From the NCBI GenBank assembly GCA_026261815.1, contig JAMPIT010000174.1, positions 11,284,001 through 11,348,000 on the forward strand: DNA of 64,000 bases, given 5' to 3'. Positions 40,133 through 52,147 of the stretch are shown here, piece after piece. The notes below the pieces were generated by a model. The model did no database searches and was not told the DNA's origin. It worked only from the letters and a program-made list of their open reading frames with translations. This DNA is from Monarcha castaneiventris obscurior. Taxonomy: Eukaryota; Chordata; Aves; Passeriformes; Monarchidae. The translations under genes were made by a program, and so were the position numbers. Position 1 is the stretch's first letter. Every line of letters begins with the position of its first letter.

Positions 40133-41440
40133 AAACACACAAATAAACAAACAAGAACAAAAAAAAAAAAAGCCCCATCAGTCTGGTTAGAAACACTGAA
40201 TTTGAAGAACTGAAAATATTAAATTATAAAAACGCAATTAGAATTAGTACTTGCAACCTAAAGATGCACAAAACTGGTCGATTTTTGACCTGCTTTAGTG
40301 TCCTTTTTTAATTAAAGAAACCTGGTTCTCTATAACAGTTATATGTCTATGATTTCAAAATAGTTATGTTGTATCTGAGTAAACTGTTAACTCAAAACTT
40401 CTCCCTATTCTATTTTTCATGCCCTAATTAGAGCCTTTTCTAACAAATAAAAACAAAAAAAACCCAAATTGACACCATCTCGTGCTTCTTGTTAGTTCAA
40501 GATAATTATGGAACTTAACACTCCAAATGGTAATTGCACTTAGTGTTGAGCACAGCAGCAGTTTTAGAACTGCAGAGCAAATCAAATTAGCATTTTTGTC
40601 AAATAAAGTTAAATGTGCTTAAAAGTTACTTCTTGATGCATTTAGACTAACATTTTACAGTGACTGTCACCTAACGTCTGTTGGAGATAGACCCTGCTGC
40701 TAGGATTCATCTGCCTGAGCGTCTGTCTTTATCTGAGGGATTGCTCTTCTAGAATGTAGTTTGTCTTATTTGCAAATAGATCTCTAAAATAGGTCAGATG
40801 AATTTTACCTTCAAAATGGTTATTTTATTCCACTGATTATATATATTTTTATTTAAGTGGCTGATCCTCCCATAACTCCCATGAGAAAATTTCTCATTGC
40901 ATTATCTATTTCAGAGGTCCCAGATGTAATAAGACATTGAATTAGATTTTTTTATATAATAGACAAAACTCTAAGTTTTTAATTAGATAATTAACATAGA
41001 AAGAGAATGAGTATGATACTGAAATAAAACTTCTACAACTCAAAGAAATGCCCAAACTACTTAAGCAGGTTGCAAAATCTAAAAGATCAGATCGTAATTC
41101 TCCTTATCCTCTAAGATTCAAAAGAAATTTCCAGTGAAATCACTAATCATCAAATTATTGTGAATATATATAGTAAAGAAGATCATTAAATGAGTAGAAC
41201 ACATGGAAGTCAATTATAAAACTGAATATTAATAATATTTGTTGCCTTTTTATATCAGACCCACTATGCAACACAGATGAAGCGTTTCATTCAGAACCCA
41301 AGTTTGTTTTTTATTTCCAAACAGGTATGTCAAAAAACTATTAAGTCATAATATATATGTGTACATCTGCATGTATATATCTATGTGTCAGATTCAATAA
41401 TTTATATATGTGCACAAATATCTATGTATAGATGCACACA

Positions 41441-42017
41441 TGTTGTCAGGAATTAAAGTGCAGTGAAATATCTCAAGACACTGTCAGAGAAGGAAATTGC
41501 CGTAAGAGAAGGCACCACAACAGGCAGAGATGGCAAACAGGAAGGCATTAATTCCAGTCCTAAACTGAGGTGAAGGTTTGGAATTAGCACACTGGACAAA
41601 ACCCCACTGTGATGGGGGACCTTCTGATAAGCCCAGAACAACAAGAAGATGCCAGTTTGAGGCAGATCTGGGTAACCTATCCAGACAAAAATTCCCACCA
41701 CAGCAAACTGTGAGAAAGGAAGTAAGTCCTTATGCCAAATCAAGTTATGGGAACAGCATCTAGGTTCTGTGGATGCCAGGGACTTAGATGGTATAAAAGT
41801 GGAACCTCCAGAACACTCCAGGATTTCCCACCAGCAAGAAGACCAGAGGAAGAAGCACAGGGAGGATGCCACAGCGACCCATGTGGTGGTAATTATGTTT
41901 CTACTTAATGTCTCTCTCTTTCTTCTGTCCCTGCCCTCCCTATCACATATCTACTCTTAAATAAAATGTGGACTATTGACTTTGGCATATGGTCTCATTT
42001 GCGCCTTAATTTGTGCA
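41441..42017 (+). mobile_element. Candidate solo LTR of an endogenous retrovirus
   Basis: This roughly 577-base segment starts TGTTGTCAGG and could end TTTGTGCA, fitting the TG...CA ends of LTRs. Inside, a TATA-like GTATAAAAG at 41791-41799 precedes an AATAAA at 41960-41965 by about 165 bases, with a T-rich segment and then a T/G-rich tail. That order suggests U3, R and U5. I could not see a matching target-site duplication, no internal retroviral region is adjacent, and I do not recognise the family. It carries no viral genes. A minus-strand open frame of 139 residues over it (41453-41872) is probably chance. An unrelated unique segment remains possible. Confidence 0.4.
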
Positions 42018-42298
42018 AAAGCATCTTTGGATAATCAGATTCTAATACGTGTCCACATACATGTTCATTTGTCCAAATATAAGCATATATATCTTTGAAG
42101 CAGATGAAATCCTAGAACTCCACCTTGTCTCAGCACAAAGTATTTCCTTGTTGAATCAATCACCTCTAAATACTTGGGCTCAAATTTAAGTTTTTGAAGT
42201 TAGAGTGATGTAAGTTAATTTCAAATTGCTGATACCACTTTTGATCCTAGCATGTAGTATTATACAAATTTTCCTCTTGAAATAGTTCATAGATCCTA

Positions 42299-42411
42299 CC
42301 TTCACTTTCACAATTCAACTGCAATAAAAAAAGAAAAAAAAAGATGCAAAAAAACCCCTTCACTTTCACAATTCAACTGCAATAAAAAAAGAAAAGAAGG
42401 TGCAAAAAATG
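42299..42411. repeat. 58-bp direct tandem duplication
   Basis: Two adjacent copies of a block beginning CCTTCACTTTCACAATTCAA (42299 and 42357). The first 40 bases are identical; the A-rich ends differ by a few bases. This is a recent-looking local duplication in the large PCLO intron. Confidence 0.9.
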
Positions 42412-43169
42412 TCACTAGCATCAGTACAGAAACCAACAAGGGGAGCAAAAAATTTACATAGTTTAGATATTTCTCTGAATACAAGACAGGTGATCTGAAT
42501 TCCAACAAGTTTGTGTTGTGAAGGATTCCTTACATTTATATAAACATCTTTCTGAAATATAGTTCTGCTTATTTAATTACAGTACAGTGAATCAGCCCCA
42601 TGATAACCTGGGGAGTTAAAGATCACTCATAGAGTAGGACAAAAATGTTGCTTCTCTAAATAATAGAGTAAAAGCTGTCGAGTCTTAGCTCAGGTTTGCT
42701 GAGAGGACAGATTTCCCACCTCCAGGAATCATTTGCAGAACTTTAGTTGCTCGGTCATCTAACTGGTTCAAACGTAATTTTTCTGCACTCTCCAGCAGCA
42801 CTCCTGTATTTTTCACAGTACTTGAATGTTTCTCATTGTATGATCCCTCTTCTCTCATGCCAATATTAGGCTGCTGAAATTTCAGTGACTTTAATGAAGT
42901 ACAGCCTCATCTAAACTGTTAAACATTATTCATCCAGCCCACTACATGTATTTGTCTGTGTATGTCATCTATGTGTGTCATGACTATGTAAAAATATTCT
43001 GTAATTCATATAGTAATGAAACAATGCTTCCTCTGCAATACAATGGAATATACTAATTTATTTCAAAATTTATTGCAGAACTCAAATGGGACAATACTGA
43101 ATTCCAATGGCAAAACTCCCTTTAACTCAATGAAGGCAGTCTCTCCTGTCACAAGCATCACTGGAATTC

Positions 43170-44222
43170 CAAAACCTGTCTGGATAGGTGAAGGGATATC
43201 AGTGGAATGTTGTTTACCTGGACTTCAGTAAGTCTTTTGATGCTATCTCCCATGATATCCTCGTAGACAAAGTCAGTAAGTGAAGGCTGGACAAGTGAAC
43301 AGTGAGATGGACGGCTGAACAGAGGGTTTTGATCAGTGGCACAGAGTCTGGTTGAAGACCTGCAACAAGTGATCTCCCACTAGGGTTTTGATCCTGAGTC
43401 CAGTCTTATTCAACTTATTCAACAATGACTTGTATGGAAGGGTAGATGACTCCCAGCAAGTTTGCTGATGACGCAAGGCTGAGACAATGACTAATGCTGA
43501 GACAATGACTAATGCTAAGGCAATGACAATGGCTAATACCCCAGAGGACTGTGCAGCCCTTCAGAAGGACCCCAAAAGCCTGGAGAGCTGGGCAGAGAGG
43601 AACCATCTGAAATTTAACAAAGGCAAATACAGGGTCCTGCCTCTGGGGAGAAGCACAGGTTAGACCTGCTGGAAAGCAGCACTGCAGAGAAGGATCTGGT
43701 TGTCCTGCTGGACAACAAGCTCTCCACGTATTTTCCATGTACCCTTGCGCCAAGAAGGGCAACGGAAGAGCATTGCCAGTAGGTTGAGGAAGGTGATCCT
43801 GCTCTCTATTCAGCCCTAGTGAGGCCACATATGCTGTGCTGTGTCCAGTTCTGGGCTCCTCAGTACAAGAGAGACATGGAGCTCCTGGAGCAGGTCCATA
43901 ATGGGCTATAAAAATTATTTCATTATGAGGAAAAGCTGAGAGAACTGGGTCTATCCAGCCTTGAGAAGAGACAACTGGGAGGAGACCTCGCCAATGTTTA
44001 TCAGTATCTGAAGGCATGGTGACAAGAGGATGGACTGAGCTCTGTTCAGTGTTGCTGAGTAATAGGGTAAGAGCAATGGGCAGAAACTCACGTACAACAA
44101 GTTCCACCTGAATACAAAGAAGAACTTCTTTATTTTGTTGGTGACCAAGTAGTGAAGCAGATTGCCCAGAGAGACTGTGGAGTCTCCTGCACTGGAGATA
44201 TTTAAAGGCTGTCAGAACAGAT
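43170..44222 (+). mobile_element. CR1 LINE fragment, ORF2 end, plus orientation
   Basis: This is a diverged copy of the 3' half of CR1 ORF2. The translated start around 43209-43270 reads VYLDFSKSFDAISHDILVDK with small disruptions, the reverse-transcriptase motif that CR1 shares with other non-LTR elements. Later text matches CR1, for example GTGAGGCCACATATGCTGTG at 43820-43839 and TTGCCCAGAGAGACTGTGGA near the end. The frame is broken by stops and indels, and the 3' terminal repeat is missing, so the copy is dead. It lies antisense to PCLO within the 35-kb intron. A 274-residue minus-strand open frame (43415-44239) is its antisense shadow. An 18-base unit is repeated three times at about 43479-43532. 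Confidence 0.9.
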
Positions 44223-46024
44223 GAAAGGACAGAATGCACAGTGTGAATTTTCTAAAGTTTCCCGATAGAAGCACTGTCTTTTCCACTTGTGCTGAATTCA
44301 AAATGATGCAGAAACCTCTAAGTTCCTCTGCTAACCTTTAAACGTAACTTGGTACCATAAAACAAGTATTTATGCAAGACTTAAAGCACTTCATTTAGTT
44401 GAGAAAGTATTGGAAATCTCATTTTGTCATTACAAGTGACTGCATTATAAAGATCAGGTTACTCATTCAAATGATTCATTAGGAAACTGAGGAAGAAGTC
44501 AATTTTATGCATCCCTTCCTAATTTTTGTTGGGATTGTTTTAATTAAACAGTTAAAACTTCATCAAAACCTGTAATTTCTTTAGAAAATCTGCTCAGATA
44601 AATTTTTTGGACTTTTTTGTCTGCTATTGTGTAATTGAGATTATTAACATAAAAATAATCATGCAGATAAATTCACAAAATGCATCCAAAACCATCTGAT
44701 TTCTTTTTTCACTTTGATCTATGATCATAACAGACATAGTATCCCTAAGAAAGAAATTTCTGCTCATAATTATAGCAGAAATTGGAATAATTATTACTTT
44801 TGGTCAATGCTTTAAATATGTATCCACAAATTCAGTTGATCCCAGAGAGGGGAAGGGAAAAAAGAATGTGTTTGTTATTTGTGTGTGTCCTTTCTCTCAG
44901 GATTTGCATCACTTACTATTATATCCATTTTCAAGCTGTCTTGAATTTAGAATCTTTAGTCAGTGGCACAAAATTGTACTTGAAACAAATTACTCAGCTT
45001 TGTTCAACAAGAAAACTGCAATGTTTAATTTTGGAATTTGATTCAGAACAACTAACCTGAGGGCAGTAGATTCTGCCAATAAAGAGGGAACTTATTTGGC
45101 ATATTATAGTTGGATGTAGATGTGATTTTAGAGTGTTTTTTTCCCTTATAATGTAAGAAGGCACATATCCAAAATAATGAGACATTTATGGGGAGGTTAT
45201 GGCCTCTTTACCTTTCTTCCTTGATAGATCTGTACTTGCATACAAGAAGGTAGATTCAACAAGACAATTTCAAGAGTCTGGGAAAAAAAGCAGTGTACAA
45301 TAACATATTAGTTACTGGTTTTTGTCTGGAGAATGAGAAATGTTGTTAAGAAAACTGGCTTTGCTCACTCATGCTGCTTTTCTGGTTTCTGTTAGAAAAA
45401 AGTATACTTTGGCATTGTCTCCACTGCTGAAGATGAATTGTAAAAATCTGTTTCCCATGCTGCAGGATTTTTCCAAGTATCCTCCAACATCATTTTCTGA
45501 AGGTAAGCTGAGTACCTTCAGTATATCATTTTCTTTCTATAATTTTGTATATCTGGGGTAGCTCCTTTAATCTGTGTAACAACATCAAGGTAAGGTGTGG
45601 TTTCTAGGACAGGTGAAGAGAATCTCCTAGGATCTGCTTCCCAAATTCTATTTACCTTTTGCTGTGAAACCTCTTTTTGTGCCCAGAATGTTCGCCAACA
45701 GGAAAAAAAAATCTTATGTTAATTTTCTTTTATTCTTTTTCTAACACTGCTCAGATTCCTTTCTTTGGAAATAAGAGCTTTCATGTACAAATTTATCATG
45801 GGCTTTAAAATCCTATTGTTACACTGATAGTTTCTGAATCATAACAATCTGTATTACAGTTTTACAAGAATTTGGATAACTTTGCTTTGTAGATGTGTTT
45901 GAAAAGGATGTGCTGAATAGGAAGGAAGATACTCAGCATAGATATTGTGTAGGCTCCACTTTTTCAAACATAAAAATAGCGTGGAAAATGTGCCTCTCTA
46001 AAGTCAGAGACTTGTATATATAAG

Positions 46025-46086
46025 TTGTATATGTTATATATGTATATTTATATGTTTATGTATATGTATATGTATATGTATATGTC
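46025..46086. repeat. TATATG microsatellite
   Basis: TATATG/TATGTA hexamers, with the purest section at about 46058-46085, inside a longer AT-rich stretch (46012-46108). Confidence 0.88.
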
Positions 46087-49000
46087 ATTATATAACATAA
46101 TATATATGCTAAAATATAAAAAAAACCCCAAAATAGTCTTAAAACCAACATACAAACAATGAGATAAGGTGTCTTTTTGTTAATCTCTCAAATGTCCAGA
46201 GACAAGATGGAAAGATTCCCTTTTCTCTCCTTTATCTGCCAAGAAAGAAACGAACTCTTCAGACAATCACTACTCAGAAGGCCATAACTTATAGAAAAGG
46301 CAAATAATTGCATTCAGATCAGTGAGAATCCAATTCCTTCAGGAATATAACAGAGTGTTCCATGAATATGAATGTGTTTCTAAAAAGCTAAACACTCGGC
46401 CAGGCACAGCCAAGGCAATCAGGAGGCTGGTGGATAATGCTATAGATACTGGATGAGCAGCAGGAGGAAACAGCAAGAATCTATAGCAAACCCAGCAGGC
46501 ATCGATGCAAGATACATATGGGACTAGCAAATCACCCAAACTGATTAATTATCCTTGGCAGTATGTTACCAGGCTTCTGAAAAGGATGTGTACTTCTAGG
46601 TACTACAGCAGTGTGAAATACGACGGCAGGGGTATGTATCAGATGTTTGACCTAGTTGATCTCCAAAAGACGTGTATTTTCTGAGGCGTGTAAATTCAGT
46701 CATACTAAGTTGTTATCGCATCTCAATCAGTCAGAGTTCAAAGCCAATGTGGCAGACAAAAAAAAAACCAAAAAAAAACCTAAAGAAATATTAAGAATGA
46801 AGGTATGACAGAAAGAAAGCATACCAAAGGGTGTCTCAGAAAACTCAGGCTTCTGCAATGGATGGCATTAACACACATGTAAACATGAGACCATTTCATA
46901 GCACTAATCTCATTCGATATGATCCACTTTAACATTAGATAAAGAAGCTAAAATAAATGCTTTAAATTTTCATTATAGTCTTTTGGCTCTTAACAGATAG
47001 TGGAAAAGGACTGGCACTCCAGGTAGCTGATAGGGAAGGAAAAGAATGCAGCCTTGGCTGTAGGAAGAATCAGGTTTATGCCTATTTACATGTGGATCTG
47101 GGGTCATTTAAGATTTGTTAGTGAAATTGAAGTATCTGATCTGGAATGGCAGATGTGATCAAGAATCTGTGGGATATCCATAACTTTCTGGAACAGCAAC
47201 TGGATTGAGGTAGAAAAATAGAGTATTTAAAACAGCAGAATACACCTATGTTTGAAGACCCTGAATGCCTTTGCAGATAAGGATATACTTTTGCATCAAC
47301 TTCTACACACACAGTACATTACTTTGAGCCACTAGATTTGTCTAGTCTTCTGTCCATATGATTCCCTCCCAGTCATAGCTTAGGAATGTCAGAATAAATA
47401 ATGCACAAAAGGGAAGACCAATGTATATGAGCCTAAAGTAATTACAAATGCCTTTACAGGAAAAACTGTTAGGAATTCTTTATGAGAAATACACACACTG
47501 AAGCTTTCCCTTAACCGACAAAACATTATTCACATACTGCTGCAGTGGATAACACATTTCATTAGAGCTGCAAGGCTGTAAAACTACTGTCATAGGATGC
47601 AATAATGAACATTATGGAAAGCATATTAATCTGAAAATAAAGTGGGGACAAAGCACAAGGTTCTAGTTATAGATATGAAAATAGACTCTCTACCACAAGA
47701 CTTGGACATATCTAGGCATTGTCATCATAGGAAAGATTTATATTCACTCTAATGAACTGATTTTTAAAGCCTTCTCTCTTGGAACACAATTTACAGTCCA
47801 ATAATTTTGAGGACTCTCACATGCTAAAATAAAGATCAGCTGAAGTTTAATTTTAGCTCACCATGTGATCCCACCTGGAAGTGCTCTAGATTTATCTGCA
47901 TTTAAACACCATTCTGAACTAACAATCTGAATATCAGTCCAGAAAAAGGGGCTGTATTCAAAAACATGCGAGTGTAAATAAAAAAAATTCTTTTCTGAAT
48001 CCCCAGAATAATAGTTTAATTTCTAAGTAAGTTATAAATTATCCTAAAAAATATTTAGGAATCATAAGACATTAAGGAGCTACAAAGGATTGTTTAGTAT
48101 AGAAACAGGTTATGACAATCTTGGGTTTTGTTTCTTTTTAACATTTCAAATAAATACAGCAGAAGTGAAGTTCTAATACAGAACTCTTCTGTAGGAACGA
48201 CTGCGTTCTCGTTTGTAGGCAAGCCTAGAATAATCTATTTACAGGAAGTGCTTGATAAAATATGCTATATTTGTGAATGAAAGCTCTTGGATTTGGATTC
48301 TTATTTCTGTCCTTGAGTATTAATTTCAGCAAGCAACTGGGCTAGAACATACCCTTAACACTACTGTTAAGGATAATCAAGCAGTAGAACAGAGTAATGA
48401 GGCTGTAAAGTCTCTATCACCACTAAGGACTTTTTGGTGCAAGTTAACAAAAGACTTTTAGGAACAATATTGTGCCTTGAATCATTGGGATGACCTCTTG
48501 AACCCCTTAACACCATTCCTGCTACAGAATAGCCTATATGTATTTGAGTACTGAACATTATTGACTGTAAAACAGATCTATTTTACTTACTTTTTTTTTC
48601 CTTGAAGTATGCACACAATTCCAGGTCCTAATCATACTGCTGAATGGAAGAGATCATCTGAATTTTCCAGGAAGCTGACATTTAAAAGCCCTACTTGGTA
48701 AGTCCCAGTTTCTTTTTCTTGACAGAAGGGAAACCATTTAGGCCTTAGCAATTCATGTTCTATCATATTAATGCCTCAACCTGACTTTTGCTGATCCTAA
48801 ATGAACATTCATCATGAAAAGTGACTCTGTTTCAAGGTGGTTTTAAATTACAAACTAGGTGAAGCAGCCCTTCTTCAGACTTACATCAGAGAAGTGTCAG
48901 GTTCAGTTAATCACATTCCAGCACCTTCACCTTCACTCCAGTTTGGTGAGGGGATCCCTCTTTTTCCTTTCCAGTGTTGACAGTCTTCATTATTAACTGG

Positions 49001-51736
49001 TATTTATACTAAATGTGTCAGGTAGTATTAAATCAGATTTCCTTCATAACCACATTTTATTAAAAGACACAGGTTACAGAATTCTACCATTTTTTTTCTT
49101 CCCTAGAAATGAAACCATGTATCTTTGTCAGATTTTTGATGGAATTATTAGCATGCTGATTCCCAGCCTGAACAATCCTAGCTCATTGTAACTCCAAGAA
49201 GTCACCAGAAGAAACTTTCTGAAAGTTCCAAGAAACTTTACATTAAAAGAGATGCATTTAAGACCTAGGCCAACAAAAGTGATTAATATTAGGCAAACAA
49301 ATTAGCTTTCCAGGTGATTACTGAGGTACCACTTCAAAGGGGTGATATTTTGGTTTTCAGAAGAAATGCTTTTTAGTTTTTTCCTAGTTTTGTTTGTCAT
49401 TTTAGTAATTTTTTTAAAATTTCAACAGATCCCATGGGAAAAGCATAATTTTTAGAAAAAAAACTTAAAAAAAATCAAATTTTTTAGAATTATCTTGAGA
49501 CATATTTAAGGGCTAATAGCCTTATAGTCAAAGTTCATACAGAACTCAGAACTGCAGAAACTGTAGGCCAGCTACTAGTGAATCACAGTCTCCCTGGATT
49601 ATTTACTTCTCTTTTGATGACACTTTATAGTGACATTTTAGGTATAGGCTGATTTGTAACACTGTAAATCAATGTTGTTTGTGATGTGGATACAAGAACA
49701 CAGAACTTGTCCTTTTTATCCCTCTATTTTTTATCTCTGTCTGCAGTCTTTATTCTTATTTAAATTCTTTCTGCTTCTTTTTAGGAAAACCAGCTGAACT
49801 ATATCAGCAAATACATCAGGAAGGCAGAACTAATTGCTCCAATTATTACTGGAAAGCCAGGTGGGAAATTAGAATGTGGGGCCAATTCGGGATAGATAAA
49901 AAATACCTCTCAGAATTTAGAGAGGAAGCTGATAATGCTTAGGTTTATGAGGTTGCTGTTTATCTTAACTCACTTTTTACAGTGTGGGTTTTAGGCATTA
50001 GTAGCAAGGCTATTCCTAACTTAAGGGAGCATTTATAAAATATAGACTTCTTTTTAAAAAAGAGAGAGGATAAGGACTACTGTCAGTGCATAGGCCTGAT
50101 TAATTGCTTAGGGATCCTCTGTGACAGAATAGTATATCTGGTCTTTTCAATTCTTAAAATCAACATATGGCAGGCTATCTGCAAGTGCTTTCAGCACTTG
50201 TGTTCTTATTCCCTTATTTCCTTTTTTTTTCCTCTGTAATGTAGCAGCTGCTCATGTGAGAAATTACCCTTGTTGGTATTTTCCGCTTTAAATTGTGTTG
50301 GCATTGATTAAAATTATGCTGTCAAGTAGTAGATGGCAGACCCTTGGTAGAAGGCAATGGCAGAAAGCATAGTTGTGATTTTATATTAACGACAGTTTAA
50401 ACAAAGTCAGGTTGAATTTTAGCCTTTTTATTTATAGAGATAGTAGAGAAGTTTGGCAATTCTTTCAATTAGATGTCTTCCTGGGAAAGGATCACATTTT
50501 AATCAGTAATATTTTATTTCACAAAAAGACCTCTTCTACATGTAAATCAGAAGGGCAATAGGACTATAAAAGCACATATTACAGCCACTAAAAATGGGGT
50601 TTAAAAAAGAGATTAACAGGTTTATATTGCTCTTGAGGAAAGACAATGAGAAGGTGCAGCAATTACTTTTGCTATGTATATGACATGAAACCAAAACCAA
50701 AAAATGCAATTCAACCACTGTTCAAGTCAGTCAGTAACATTTCAGATTGTTTGTATTTCTCTTTAAATCTATGGATCAATATCCATTACAATCAAGTTAA
50801 CAGTCTCATAATTGGTCAGTACAAGACTCTGTTGATTCAAGAAAAATACTTGCAAGTCCAGACTTTTTCTAGGTTCTCATACATTTTAGTATATGTTAGG
50901 ATTAAATGTGCAATTCTCCTGAATTATTTGAGTTTTTGGGAAGGCAGAAAATGCCAAGGATAGTATTTGAACTAAATAGGTGATGCTTCCTGTGGCTTTG
51001 AGATGCCAGTCCAAAAAGGCCTTAAAAAGAATTGGACCAACCTTGCTCCAGAAACATGGAACTATTCTCTGTTATGGTGAAAGTGACTGCTTCTGACTTG
51101 GTCATTTATTGCTGATCTATATACTGTTAGGTATACTGCTAGGAGTCAGGAATCATACTACAGAAGATAAACATTTTCAGTTCAGTTCAGTTTAACTAAA
51201 TTTAAGAAAAATAAATATGTGCTAATTTATGATTTGTAGGTAAATTGAAGATTACTCTTTCTAGTAACCTTCAGCATGTAAAGACACGGTTCCTCTGTCT
51301 ATTCAGTCACTTCCTGACATAAATATAGAAATGAGCAGTTGTATGCTGTGTAATGATAGTCGCAATTTTTCTTGGAAATAACAGTTCTCAGATTCTTGCT
51401 ACCCAGTGCTATACATGTGACATTCTGATGTTGCTTCAGTAGTTGAAACAATCCAAAGGCAAGAAACTAAAAAAAAAGTGGAATTTTCCTGGCACAGAGT
51501 TACTGACTTGTCTGTTCAAAACACTGGATGAAGTGCACAAAATGTGGGTGCCTGATGCTCCTAATCAAAGGTGCAGAAGAAATCACTGCTGAAGGAGGGA
51601 AATGATTTTACTTCTATAAGTGTCAAACACCTGAATGGGCAGCAGTTCCCAGAACACCACTCACATTGAGCAGGCATATTTGCAGTTTGTGTGCTGAACC
51701 CTTCAAAAACCATAGTCAACTCTTTCATATCAAAGA

Positions 51737-52147
51737 GTCATAGAATGGTTTGAGTTGGAAGGGATCTTTAATGATCATCTATTTCCAAGCCCACCCCATG
51801 GCAAGGACACCTTCTACTAGACCAGGTTGCTCAAACCCCCATCCAACCTGTCCTTGAACCCTTAAACCAGGGTTAGGGCATCCATCACTTCTCTGGGAAA
51901 GCTGATCCAGTACCTCATCACACTCACTGTAAACCATTCTTTCTTATACTCAATTTAAATCTACTCTCAGTTTAAAACCATTGTCACTGTAGGCCCTGGC
52001 AAACGGTTTTTGTCTTTTTTATAAGTCCCCTTTATCTATTACAAGGCCACAACAAGGTCTCCCTAGGATTTCTTTGCTCCAGGCTGGACAACTCCAACTC
52101 TCTCAGTCTGTCTCCATAGGAGAAGTGTTCTGTCTCTCTGATCATTC
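51737..52147 (-). mobile_element. CR1 LINE 3' fragment, minus orientation
   Basis: The low-coordinate end carries the complement of the CR1 3' terminus, GTCATAGAATGGTTTGAGTT at 51737-51756, followed by GGAAGGGATCTTTAATGATC, which is characteristic of avian CR1 tails. The body continues to about 52147 with the complement of the 3'UTR and ORF2 end (CCAGGCTGGACAACTCCAAC at 52079-52098). The copy is 5'-truncated, lacks an intact frame and has the same orientation as PCLO. Confidence 0.9.

Noticed and set aside
39850..40146. 98-residue plus-strand open frame with a PTNQ tail
   Set aside because: The tail is the AACC microsatellite and the rest has no homology signal.
41453..41872. 139-residue minus-strand open frame
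   Set aside because: It lies antisense to a candidate LTR, shows no domain and has a composition typical of random AT/GC translation.
49786..49860. Plus-strand exon-like segment (TTTCTGCTTCTTTTTAG acceptor, AAAGCCAG/GTGGGA donor, open frame)
   Set aside because: No partner exon or protein family was found; a pyrimidine-rich acceptor with a chance donor is common in 35 kb of intron.
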